Part shown: positions 42,620-52,537 of the stretch, piece after piece
Layout: each line of letters starts with the position of its first letter
Position numbering within the stretch: the first letter of the stretch is position 1
Assembly: GCA_023014365.1 (NCBI GenBank)
Contig: JAEBUN010000022.1
Coordinates: 1-64,000, forward strand
Direction of reading: 5' to 3'
Origin: Lepiota brunneoincarnata
Taxonomy: Eukaryota; Basidiomycota; Agaricomycetes; Agaricales; Agaricaceae
DNA length: 64,000 nucleotides
The notes under the pieces: model-generated
The model's database searches: none
Seen by the model: the letters and a program-made list of their open reading frames with translations, nothing else
What the model was told of the DNA's origin: nothing
Position numbers and translations under genes: made by a program

Positions 42620-44622
42620 GACTCCGAGTTCCAAGTCTTCGCGCCACTCCTGGTGTCCAAATACTGGCTTGCCGAGGGCGTACCATCCGTCAGACCACTA
42701 AGCTTAGCCTGTATCTGGGCCAATTGCTCGGCCAAAGACTGTATCTCGACGTTATCATCCTTTCTTGTCATAAGCTTAACCTTTGGGGTACTCCCAGCGT
42801 GGATGGCAGCTGTCTCCAACATTTCCATGCGCTGCTTCAGACGGCGGATTTCTTCTTCCGCTGGCGACCTTTGGTTTTCTGACCTCGGGAACGCTCTCTG
42901 TGCAAACACTGCTGACGTTGGTACTTGCGGTAACTCAGGCTCAACCTCCGGCAGTTCTGGTATCTGAACGAAGAGTTGTCCCTTTGTCGCATAGTACTTT
43001 GCCACTTTCTCTTTAATAGGCCCTTCTCCTCGAGGGATACTCGAGCCGTCTCCCATATATATTTTGTTCCCTTCGACTCTAATTCGGCCGGCTTGTTTAT
43101 CCGCCTCCATGTCCGGGCAGAATAACCAACTATGCCCTAATAACCAGCAGTAGAAACACTTGCGATCGGAAAGCGACCCTGCCGGCCCACTTCCGGTATT
43201 CCTCTGGGCGTGATTATAACCGGCATGATTATGTCCGTCTTTCGCCGAGCTCTCTAAATATGTTTTTAAGGTATGCCCCTGGATATTCATGAGGTCCTTA
43301 AGCTCAGCGAGGCCACCTGCCATCTGCGAGACTTCATCCTGAAATTTCTGCTTTAAGCTTTGCAGTTCTCGCTTTACCACCGGGTCATAAGTCCCTGTTC
43401 CGGACGTCGCAGGTGGATGGCTCATCGATGCCGAGTTTACCGGCCTCAAATCCTGATGAAGGGATCGCATAAGTGTTTTGCCAATCGAAATTTCGACAGC
43501 TTTATCCACGACAATCCTCCAATCATAGGGGTCCTCTTCGCGTAAATCCTTCGCAGTCAGTGCCGACCCATCACTTGCGGTTCTACGCGCCCCGGTGATC
43601 GCTAATCTCGCATTGAGCACATCCTGGAACACCGAGTCCAGTGCGCTCGTAAATAACTCGACTAGCTCTCGGTTCGAGACTACCGCCGGCGACTTTAGAC
43701 ACTTCTCTGCTTCGAGAATGAATCGCCTTTTAAAGTCCAAGACTTTATGCTCCTCATTCATCGCAATGCCTCTACTCTCTGCGCAGAGTTCCCTCAAGCG
43801 TCGCACTGAGCCCTGCTCGGCTGCCACAGCCTCGGGATACTCTTTCTTTAATCTCTCTACGAAGCCTGTCCAGCTTCCTGCTAAGAACTCCGCAAAACTC
43901 ATCCACTCTTCACGGATATCCTGGTCCACATATGACACCGCCCAATTTATTCTTTCTGCCTCGTCCGTCGTCTTCGTTATCGTGAAGAGACGTTCCAGCG
44001 TCCAGAGATAATTTCTCAATGTCTGTGGTTTTGATGCATCCCACCTGGGAGCATTATTGCTAAAGGGAATTGGCATACGCTCGTGTCCCATTTTTCTAGC
44101 TGTAGTCGTCGTCGACGGCGTAGTTTGGTTTGTCTGTACAGTCGGAGTTGACTGTGATATCTGTGGTACCGTGGGGGCACCAAAAGGGTTCGTATGAAAC
44201 GAGTTTTGGTTTGGTAACGCTAAGCTTAGCGTAGGAACGGTCTGACCGTCCTGGTTTTCGGTGTGCAGAATATGCGCTATGTTGCGAGCTGAGGCTGGAA
44301 GCCTTATAGTAATTCTGGGAGCAGTAGAGATCGGCGGTACGGCTTCTCTCAATACTGCAACTGCTGAACCACTCGCTGTGTTCGCAGCTAAAGCGCTAAC
44401 GGGATCTTTTCGCTTTCGAGAGGTACTAGCGGCGATGAGGCCTTCAGAACCTTCTGGACGATTGGAGTTCCGAGTAGTTCTCTGTTTTGGTGGGTCGACC
44501 TTCCTGAGACTGCTCTCGAAGGACGTTTTGGGTGACTTTACGGTCTTTGCTTGAACCTTTTTCTGCTTCGCAGGTGAAAGGCGGGCCAGTGTCCAAGTCT
44601 TTTGGTGTTTGTCTCGTGAAAT
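42610..44622 (-). CDS. gag: Gypsy-2L gag
   Basis: Capsid/nucleocapsid polyprotein. The frame opens at 44622 (a TGA at 44625-44623 lies just past the PBS) and runs to TAA at 42612-42610, about 670 codons. No ATG is seen before MGHERMPIPFSNNAPRWDAS (about 44094), so initiation is at that ATG, at a near-cognate codon such as TTG at 44352, or after a leader intron. Regions: Ser/Thr-rich N-terminus with basic KRK, a capsid helical region (LRNYLWTLERLF onward), a CCHC knuckle (C-F-Y-C...H...C near 43165-43120), and a coiled C-terminal part (IRRLKQRMEMLETAA). The two TAAGCTTA copies near the end are read as KVKLMTR and QAKLSGL. Confidence 0.85.
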   Translation of the reverse strand: MSRDKHQKTWTLARLSPAKQKKVQAKTVKSPKTSFESSLRKVDPPKQRTTRNSNRPEGSEGLIAASTSRKRKDPVSALAANTASGSAVAVLREAVPPISTAPRITIRLPASARNIAHILHTENQDGQTVPTLSLALPNQNSFHTNPFGAPTVPQISQSTPTVQTNQTTPSTTTTARKMGHERMPIPFSNNAPRWDASKPQTLRNYLWTLERLFTITKTTDEAERINWAVSYVDQDIREEWMSFAEFLAGSWTGFVERLKKEYPEAVAAEQGSVRRLRELCAESRGIAMNEEHKVLDFKRRFILEAEKCLKSPAVVSNRELVELFTSALDSVFQDVLNARLAITGARRTASDGSALTAKDLREEDPYDWRIVVDKAVEISIGKTLMRSLHQDLRPVNSASMSHPPATSGTGTYDPVVKRELQSLKQKFQDEVSQMAGGLAELKDLMNIQGHTLKTYLESSAKDGHNHAGYNHAQRNTGSGPAGSLSDRKCFYCWLLGHSWLFCPDMEADKQAGRIRVEGNKIYMGDGSSIPRGEGPIKEKVAKYYATKGQLFVQIPELPEVEPELPQVPTSAVFAQRAFPRSENQRSPAEEEIRRLKQRMEMLETAAIHAGSTPKVKLMTRKDDNVEIQSLAEQLAQIQAKLSGLTDGTPSASQYLDTRSGAKTWNSESGF

Positions 44623-44636
44623 TCAACTGAAAACCC

Positions 44637-44654
44637 CCCTCGCGGTGGGCTCCA
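44637..44654 (-). other. Gypsy-2L primer-binding site
   Basis: The minus strand reads TGGAGCCCACCGCGAGGG two nucleotides after the LTR end TTTTCA. Identical to the Gypsy-1 PBS, so both families probably use the same tRNA primer. Confidence 0.8.
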
Positions 44655-44656
44655 GA

Positions 44657-45941
44657 TGAAAAGGTAGAAACGTTCGTATGTTTTAATATGGATAGTGGGC
44701 TTGTTTTCACTAAGCTTAGCCGAAATTCGATAAGCTTAAGCTAATACAAGTGGAATGAGATAGATAAGGAACAGTTTCGTCTTTTAGGGTGTTCTGGGGG
44801 TGCGTTCTGACAGCGAAATTCAAGAGAGTAGTGTTTTAGAGGTTAACGAACAGCCGTTGAAGTTATCTTAGCCGTACGGTGCAACAATGAAAGGACAATC
44901 CCTGTCAATTCAAAGCGCGGGGTCTCTAGTCTCTGGTCTCTGGTCTCTGTCTCTGTCTCTGTCTCTAGCACTCTGGAACTCTAAACTCTGAACTCTGGTC
45001 TCTGTCTCTGTCTCTGGGTTGGTCGACGACCGAAGAATTCACACTTAACGACGCACACTAAATAGCCCTCTGAAACCGTTCTTGATCACGGCTCGCAGAC
45101 TTGCGTGTGGAAGCGGGGGTGAGACCTCTTGCTTCTCCACGAACAAGTGCGACCGTATTTATATTGTTTAGATACATACGAGAGATAGTAAATATGAAAT
45201 AGAAAACAATAAGCTTAATTGTTACAGGCACTGTAGAACATTTTGGAAGGTTCGGCAGCATTTCTACCTTGCCCTGGGTTATGGGTTTTTCTCTGATTAA
45301 CGAATGGCAATCCAGCCAGACGTGTTTCGTGCTCGTCTGCATTATTCTGCGTCCACGCGAGCGCGTTAAGACTCCGGATCAATTATGATCGGAATGTATA
45401 GCGGATGGACAGTCCCTTGATCCGTTGTAATTAATCTCAGTTAAGCAATAGGCCGAGGTGCCGGGACCCACAAAGCACTCGTTAATTAGGAGTCTTTGAT
45501 ATTTCTAGGGTTTTGGGCATCGGGTGTCGCCTCCCGAACGTTGAACGTTCCGTTCCGTGGTCCGGTCATCATTATTGGGCTCGCTTTCGACGTAATACTC
45601 CTGCGACAGCCGCTAGGTACATTCTTTATATTCAAACGCATCCGGGTTCATCAGAAAACTGCTCGTAAGGTCCCTTGATGCGACCGGAGTATACTCGATA
45701 GACTATGTAGAGTCCTGAATCCCTCTGGAAAGCGTTCCGATAGTTTGGTTCACTAAGCTTAGTGATAATGAACTGGTTTGAACACTTCCAAGGCTCGAAT
45801 ATCCTCAATTCGGTCGAACTGGCTACTATGGGACATAGTACCAATCCTCTATAGAGTTCTTTAATGATATAGCCAATGATTCTATGTAGAGAATCGTTCC
45901 GGAGTACGGAATTCATGTATAGGCGTGAAATCGGCGTATCA
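44657..45941 (-). repeat. Gypsy-2L 5' LTR
   Basis: 1285 bp, nearly identical to 32059-33343. Likely promoter box AATATAAATA on the minus strand at 45165-45156; the GAGACA-rich tandem repeat (plus-strand about 44921-45016) follows it downstream, in the leader. Four TAAGCTTA sites (44711, 44731, 45210, 45754). Confidence 0.95.
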
Positions 45942-46251
45942 GCGACGTCGGCTGGACTCTCTCGTTAGTCTCTATTTGGACATGGACCCTACTTGCACAA
46001 ATCGTGATCTCGCAATTTATTTACTATCTTATTTCTATTCCCATTCAGTAAAAACTTTGGTTACCTGGCATATGGACACATAGCTAGGCTTTCCTCAGTA
46101 CTCATGCGTATAACAAGTGACTGAGGTGAGCATCCACATTTACATCCACTATACTTATGTTAAGATTATGTTTGTAGTCTTATATTCTTACAGGTTAGCT
46201 AATATACAGTACTCATGTGTATAATGAGTGACTGAGTCTTATATTCTTACA
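45942..46251 (+). repeat. Copia 5' LTR, second piece
   Basis: Begins with the GCGA duplicate (45942-45945) and continues to TTCTTACA at 46251, aligned with 50649-50958 of the 3' LTR. Together with 32022-32058 it forms the complete 343-bp LTR. Confidence 0.9.
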
Positions 46252-46265
46252 GGTTATGGGCCCTG
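46252..46265 (+). other. Copia primer-binding site (initiator tRNA-Met, internal)
   Basis: GGTTATGGGCCCTG starts immediately after the LTR. GGTTATGGGCCC is complementary to the anticodon stem-loop of initiator tRNA-Met (GGGCCCAUAACC), not to a tRNA 3' end. Drosophila copia and Ty5 prime from a half-molecule of this tRNA, so the same mechanism is likely here. Confidence 0.75.
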
Positions 46266-46285
46266 ACCATTGCTAAATCTACACA

Positions 46286-49200
46286 ATGAGCTCCGCAACA
46301 TCAGACATCCTCCCTTCCTCTGTTCCGAAACTCAACCTGGCAGGATCGAACTGGGCTATCTTCATGCTCAGGTTCGAAGCAGCCATCCAGGGCAAGGGGC
46401 TCTGGGGCCATTTTGATGGTACCAAGATGCACCCCCAGCTGCCAGACATGATAGCTGCTGCCACAACCACACAGGGACAGACACCCACCACAACCCCATC
46501 TCCTATCACAGCCAAAATGGTTGAGAAGTGGGACCGTGACAAATGCGTCGCGCATGCCCTACTCATCCAGTGGTTGCCCAACTCCACCCTCATGATATTT
46601 GCCTGCGTAATCACTGTCAAAAACATGTGGGACCAGGTGAAACAGGAATACACCTACAAGGGTGCCTTCTCACAGGCACAACTGTGATGTGAGTTCATGG
46701 CAGCACAGTGCCCTGAATGTGGAGATGTCCGAGCCTTCCTACACGATTTACGTGCAAAACATGTTGAGCTGTCAACAGTTGGAGTCACCATCAGTGATGA
46801 TGACTACAGAAGCACAGTCATAGGTTCCCTACCTCGCTGGTTGGCATCATATGCCTCAGCACAACTATCCTTTGCTTGTGTCCATGCTGCTCCTTCCTTC
46901 ACAATAGACCCTGAAATCTTGATCATCCTGATCTGTGACAAGTGGGACTGATGTCGAAGCAACAAACCAAAGGGTCCTACCAAAAATGATGGTGATGAAG
47001 CCATGAATGTTGAGGGAGGCAGCCAGAAGAGTTCAGGAAAGAGGAACTTTAAAAAGGGGAAGTGCCACAACTGTGGAATCCCAGGCCATTACGCCTATGA
47101 GTGTCGCAAACCAAAGAAAGAAGGGGGAGCAGAAAAGTCAGCACCCAAAGCTTTGAAAAAGGAAGCACCCAAACTTGAACCAGCAAGCGTAAATGCAGTC
47201 ATGGATGACTTCGAGGATGAAGCCCTGATGGTGGAAATGGATGACGAGATCAAGATCATGGATGATGATGCCAACTGGGGCATCCCAATTGTTGCTACAA
47301 TAGAAGTAAGCAAATTAGAAGAAGATCTCCCCGATTTTGAAGAGACAGACCTACTAGAAGAGGTCTACACCACCTCTGAAGACAATGAAGTCTTCACAGG
47401 GCAGGTTCAAGAACAGAACCTCCATACGCACATCGAACTATTTGATTCAGGGACATCCAGGCATATCTCACCATATCGAGATGCCTTCATAAAACTGCAG
47501 AGCATCCCCCCTCGACCCCTAAAGGCTGCCAATAAACAGAGTTTCAGTGTGATTGGGATCGGTGATATAATCCTTGACTTACCAAATGGCAGTACCACCT
47601 CAAAACTGCATTTATCCAACATCCTGTACTCACCTGAGGCTGGGTACACCCTCATATCCATTGGACAACTTGACGAAGCTGGATATATAGTCACATTTGC
47701 GAATGGCAGATGTATTATATGTGAACCGGATGGAAACAAAATAGCCGAGATCCCACGAAACCAAGCAGCCCTATACAAACATGTCAGGGAAGGAGAAATT
47801 GAGGTGAATGCTGTCTGTGAGACACTCACTCTTGATGAGATGCATTGACAACTTGGCCACATTGCACCAGCAGCCATGAAAAGACTTCTACACGAAGGAA
47901 TGGTGATCGGTTTACGACTAGACTCCAATGGAGACACAAACCTATTCTGTGATTCATGTATATTCGCAAAATTGACACAGCAGCCAATCGCAAAGGCTCA
48001 GCAAGGCACAGGGGCAACTAGCTTTGCCCAGGAAATACACTCCGATGTGTGGGGACCTGCCAAAACAGAGTCATGAAGGGGACGTAAATACTACATTACC
48101 TTTACCAATGATTATTCTTGATGGACACATGTGGATTTCCTATCAAATAAATCTGACACCTTTGATGTGTACAAATGGTTTGAGGCATGGTGCGAGATGC
48201 AGTTCCAAGCTCATGTGAAGGCCCTATATTCAGACAGAGGTGGAGAGTACACTGGGAATGATTTTCAGCAGTATCTCAGATCGTGAGGCACAGAGATCAA
48301 GCTCACCATGCATGATACTCCCCAGCACAACGGAATAGCTGAACATCGCAATTGCACCATCATGGAATGATTCCGAGCCATGAACCACATTGCTTGTCTC
48401 CCAGAATACCTGTGGCCTGAAGGAGTTCGCCATGTCATGTGGCTAATGAACAGAACAGGGACAAAAGCGATTGCAGGGACAATGCCCTACAAGGTCCTGT
48501 ACAGCAAGAAGCCAGATCTTCGAGCAGTACGTGAATGGGGAGAGGAATGCTGGGTGCATGAGCCAGGGGTAAATAAAATGGCTGATCATGCTAAAAAGGG
48601 CTGGTGGCTGGGTTTCGACCTGGAAAGCAATGGCATACAAGTCTGGATACCTGCCACAGGTGCTGTGAGGGTAGAATGAAACATCCGTTTCAGAAAGGAG
48701 GCAAATCTCGAGGGGGAGAATGTGCAAATCAGCAAGATTCGCAGTGAGCAACCACTCACCACGCACCAGACCACCATACAACCCTCAAGCCAGCCACAAA
48801 CAAGTGCTGAAACCCCTAGCAAGCCACTAGAGGTCCCAACGAACCCCCCAGAGTCAGTGGTACAACTGCCAACAAAGACAGACAACCAGAACCTGCCCCA
48901 GAGTGACCATCCACAATGTATCCGCATGCCAAGCCAAAAAGCTTGCGAAATCCTTGAGGGAACAGCCGTAACAATGGCTGAGGAGCTAGATTGGGAGGAC
49001 ATGCATGCCCTAGCAGCCGAAATGGAGTTTGTTGAGGCATTGGAACCAGGAAGCCTCAAAGAGGCTAGAGAACAAGTGGACTGGCCACTATGGGAGAGCG
49101 CAATAAAGGAGGAGTTAGCTACCCTCAAAGCTGCAGGGACATGGGAACTAGTGGATGCACCACCTGGTGTAAATCAAGTGGGCTTGAAGTGGGTTTTTCG

Positions 49201-50608
49201 AGCCAAGAAGGATCCAGCTGGCATTGTTGTCAAGTACAAGGCCAGGCTCATCATGCAAGGATTTTCGCAGGTGCCTGGAGTAGATTACTTTGACACATTC
49301 ACTCCAGTAGCACGTCTGGCATCAATTTGGGCAGTGCTGGCCATCGCAGCAGCAAGGAACATGGAGTTGCACCAGATAGACATAAAGGGTGCTTACCTAA
49401 ACAGTCAGCTGAATGACAACAAAGTTGTCTACATGTCACAGCCTCCTGGTTACCGCAATCCCCTACATCCTCACAAGCTCTACCACCTCCGGAAAACTCT
49501 CTACGGGCTCAAACAGTCTGGCCAACGATGGTATCAAAAATTATGCAAGATCCTGGTGGACAATCTTGGCTTCACAAGATGTGAAGTCGATCAGAGAGTG
49601 TTTTTTAAAGATACACCTCCTGATCTCACCATCATTCTAGTCCATGTCGATGACTGTACACTGGCAGCCACTAAAATTGCTCTAGTTGCCTGGACAAAGT
49701 CTGGAATATCTGGCTTTGTTGAAATTTCAGACTTAGGAGAGCTGCACTGGCTCTTAGGCATTGAGATCAAACGAGACCGTGCAAACCGAAAATTTTTCAT
49801 GTCCCAGTGATCCTACATTGATGCCTCGCTTCGTTGCTTCGGTTTGGAAGATGCCAAACCACTCAGTGTGCCTATGGACCCATCCACCCGCATTACAGTT
49901 GACGCAGCACCAAAATTGACAGCTGAAATCGCTCGGATGGCCCAAGTTCCTTATCAGGAAGCTGTGGGCACCCTCATGTATGCTGCCCTAGGCACTTGTC
50001 CCGACATCACATACGCCATCCAACACCTCTCCTGCTATCTGAAAAACCCGGGTGAGGCTCACTGGGATGCTGTCAAATGCGTTTTTCGTTACCTCAAAGG
50101 CACTCGAGAACTTTGGCTCACTTATGGAGGCCATGGCCAAGATCTTACAGGGTACAGCAATGCAGATGGCAACATGGCTGAGGACCATCGCACTACATCT
50201 GGTTATGCGCTTATTATCAATGGAGGGGCTGTTTCCTGGAGTGTGAAATGGCAGGAGATAGTCACTTTATCAACAACGGAATCTGAGTACATAGCAGCAA
50301 CCCATGCAGCCAAAGAGATTCTTTGGCTGTGCTCCCTTATTTCGCAGGTTTTTGGCACCCCCTTTCCCACCACCACTCTCTTCTCGGACAACCAGTCTGT
50401 GATTGCGCTCACGAAGGACCATCAATATCATGTGAGAACAAAACACATCAATATTTGGTATCATTTTATTCAATGGATCGTCAAGGAAGGAAAATTAAGG
50501 CTAATCTATTGCCCTACTGAAGAAATGGTTGCTGACATTTTTATGAAAGCTCTCGTGTTGCCGAAGGTCAAGCATTTTGCTCGAAAACTCAGCCTGTCCT
50601 TGGCTTGA
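46286..50608 (+). pseudogene. gag-pol: Copia gag-pol polyprotein with nine TGA stops
   Basis: One frame (start codon 46286, stop 50606-50608, about 1440 codons) with all pieces in the same phase. Gag N-terminus SATSDILPSSVPKLNLAG; CCHC knuckle CHNCGIPGHYAYEC (about 47061-47102); protease LFDSGTSRHIS (about 47440); integrase with D in SDVWGP, D in YSDRGGEY and E in HNGIAEH; RT with YFDTFTPVARL, DIKGAYLN, KTLYGLKQSG and VHVDDC (about 49285-49660); RNase H with STTESEY and SDNQSVI (about 50270-50400). Interrupting TGA codons end at 46687, 46951, 47848, 48076, 48122, 48286, 48369, 48679 and 49810; at each one an Arg CGA fits the family or the context. No frameshift was seen. The element is inactive as it stands. 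Confidence 0.92.
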
Positions 50609-50958
50609 GGGGGAGTGTAGGAATTTTACAAGCCAGTGGACAGTCGATGTGATGTGAGCTGGACTCTCTCGTTAGTCGCTATTTGGACATGGACCCTACT
50701 TGCGCAAATCGCGATCTTGTGATTTATTTACTATTTTATTTCTATTCCCATTCAGTAAAAACTTTGGTTACCTGGCATACGGACATGTTGCTAGGCTTTC
50801 CTCAGTACTTGTGCGTATAACAAGTGACTGAGGTGAGCATCCACATTTACATCCACTATACTTATGTTAAGCTTATGTTCGTAGTCTTATATTCTTACAG
50901 GTTAGCTAATATACAGTACTTGTGCATATAATAAGTGACTGAGTCTTATATTCTTACA
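50607..50958 (+). repeat. Copia polypurine tract and 3' LTR
   Basis: GAGGGGGAG (50607-50615) is the purine tract directly before the LTR start TGTAGG at 50616. The LTR is 343 bp and ends TTCTTACA at 50958, followed by GAAGT, the target duplication. It carries a single TAAGCTTA (50868) where the 5' LTR has TAAGATTA, probably a chance occurrence. Confidence 0.92.
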
Positions 50959-51205
50959 GAAGTCCAGGTACATGCCAGGTTTGCTGGTGCGTTATTCCAT
51001 GGGGTTTATAATTGGAGCCATACAGGGATTCTTTCCCATTGTCTTTGCTGAATGCATGACTATATTTCAGTGATTGATTGCCAGACAGGATAGGCAGATG
51101 TCCTGATGTGCTCCTTGGACCACTTGGGCTGGCAAGTACTGTGTTCATGTTTGGGTGCTCAAAGAGTTGTCAGCGATTGATGTCAGGATACCTCATCCAT
51201 GACGT
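50959..51205 (+). repeat. Resumed copy B of the segmental duplication
   Basis: After the Copia target duplication the sequence (GAAGTCCAGGTAC onward, with GGGGTTTATAATTGGAG) continues the alignment to copy A (about 21885-22065). It ends where Gypsy-2R begins; ACGT (51202-51205) would be its target-site copy. Confidence 0.8.
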
Positions 51206-52508
51206 TGATACGCCGATTTCATGCCTATACATGAATTCCGTACTCCGGAACAATTCTCTACATAGAATCATTGGCTATATCATTAAAGAACTCTATAGAG
51301 GATTGGTACTATATCCCGTAGTAGCCAGTTCGACCGAACTGAGAATATTCGAGCCTCGGAAGTGTTCAAACCAGCTCATTATCACTAAGCTTAGTGAACC
51401 AAGCTATCAGAACGCTCTCCGGAGGGATTCAGGGCTCTACATAGCCTATCGAGTATACCCTGGTCGCATCAAGGGACCTTACAAGCAGTTTTCTGATGAA
51501 CCCGAATGTATTTGAACATAAAAGAATGTACCTAGTGGCTGTCGCAGGCGTATTATGTCTATAGCGAGTTCAATAATGATGACCGGACCACGGAACGGAA
51601 TGTCCAATGTTTGGGAGGCAATACCTGATGCCCAAAACCCTAGAAATATCAAAGACTCCTAATTAACAAGTGCTTTGTGGGTCCCGGCACTTTGGCATAC
51701 TGCTTAACTGAGATTAATTACAACGGATCAAGGAATTGTCCATCTGCTATACATTCCGATCATAATTGATCCGGAAACTTAACGCACTCACGTGGACGCA
51801 GAATAATGCAGACAAGCACGGAACATGTCTGGCTGGATTGCCATTCGTTAATCAGAGAAAAACCCATAACCCAGGGTGAGGTAGAAATGCTGCCAAACCT
51901 TCCAAAATGTTCTACAGTGCCTGTAACAATTAAGCTTATTGTTTTCTATTTCATATTTACTATCTCTTGTATGTATCTAAACAATATAAATACAGTCGCA
52001 CTTGTTCGTGAAGAAGCAAGAGGTCTCACCCCCGCTTCCACATGCAAGTCTGCGAGCTGTGATCAAGAACGGTTTCAGAGGGCTATTTAGTGTGTGTCGT
52101 TAAGTGTGATTTCTTCGGTCGTCGACCAACCCAGAGACAGAGACAGAGACCAGAGTTCAGAGTTTAGAGTTCCAGAGTGCTAGAGACAGAGACAGAGACA
52201 GAGACCAGAGTTCAGAGACCAGAGACCAGAGACCAGAGACCCAGCACTTTGAATTGGCAGGGATTGTCCTTTCATTGTTGCACTGTACGGCTAAGATAAC
52301 TTCAACGGCTGTTCGTTAACCTCTAAAACCACTACTCTCTTGAATTTCACTGTCAGACTGCACCCCCAGAACACCCTAAAAGATGAAACTGTTCATTATC
52401 TATCTCATTCCACTTGTATTAGCTTAAGCTTATCGAATTGCGGCTAAGCTTAGTGAAAACAAGCCCACTATCTATATTAAAACCTACGAAAGTTTCTCCA
52501 CCTTTTCA
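51206..52508 (+). repeat. Gypsy-2R 5' LTR
   Basis: 1303 bp, TGATACGCCG...CCTTTTCA, homologous to the Gypsy-2L LTRs read in reverse. Contains AATATAAATA (near 51984), GAGACA-type tandem units (about 52134-52240) and four TAAGCTTA sites. Confidence 0.9.
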
Positions 52509-52510
52509 TC

Positions 52511-52529
52511 TGGAGCCCACCGTGAGGGG
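52511..52529 (+). other. Gypsy-2R primer-binding site, mutated
   Basis: TGGAGCCCACCGTGAGGGG: one change from the Gypsy-2L PBS, CG to TG, again a CpG transition, which weakens tRNA pairing. Confidence 0.75.
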
Positions 52530-52537
52530 GGTTTTCA

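Larger units (their letters stand above)
32059..45941 (-). mobile_element. Gypsy-2L: 13.9-kb Ty3/Gypsy element with antisense genes
   Basis: Full-length minus-strand element: 1285-bp LTRs at both ends, TSD GCGA (32055-32058 and 45942-45945). In its own direction: 5' LTR (45941-44657), PBS, gag, protease, pol, then two genes on the opposite strand, purine tract and 3' LTR (33343-32059). The LTRs differ at only two positions that I can find (near 32318/44915 and 33228/45828), both C/T at CpG, so the insertion is very recent and the frames are intact. At 13.9 kb it is about twice the usual size of fungal Gypsy elements. TAAGCTTA occurs 28 times within it. Confidence 0.95.
32022..50958 (+). mobile_element. 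Copia LTR retrotransposon, split by Gypsy-2L
   Basis: 343-bp LTRs starting TGTAGGAATTTT and ending TTCTTACA, target-site duplication GAAGT (32017-32021 and 50959-50963). The 5' LTR is in two pieces (32022-32058, then 45942-46251) because Gypsy-2L inserted inside it; removing Gypsy-2L and one GCGA copy gives a 343-bp LTR equal in length to the 3' LTR (50616-50958). The two LTRs differ at about 26 positions by my count, mostly transitions. Inside are a PBS, one long gag-pol frame with nine TGA stops, and a purine tract before the 3' LTR. The order gag, protease, integrase, RT, RNase H defines Ty1/Copia. Confidence 0.95.

Noticed and set aside
44444..44710. 88-codon minus-strand ORF across the Gypsy-2L PBS and LTR edge
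   Set aside because: It crosses the LTR end and PBS and is out of frame with gag; the overlapping gag frame is the better reading.
32059..45941. TAAGCTTA as a by-product of base composition
   Set aside because: 28 exact copies versus about 0.2 expected, and Gypsy-1 and the module genes have none that I found; composition cannot account for it. A k-mer test is still needed.
48586..49128. 180-codon minus-strand ORF opposite the Copia
   Set aside because: Antisense shadow of the Copia integrase-RT linker; the plus-strand frame has clear domain motifs.
46286..50608. Alternative genetic code or stop readthrough to explain the in-frame TGA codons of the Copia
   Set aside because: Gypsy-2L and the module genes use TGA as a normal stop, and neighbouring sequences show the same CpG to TpG changes; mutation is the simpler explanation.
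50868..50875. TAAGCTTA in the Copia 3' LTR
   Set aside because: A single copy, and the 5' LTR reads TAAGATTA; probably chance and not part of the Gypsy-2 signal.
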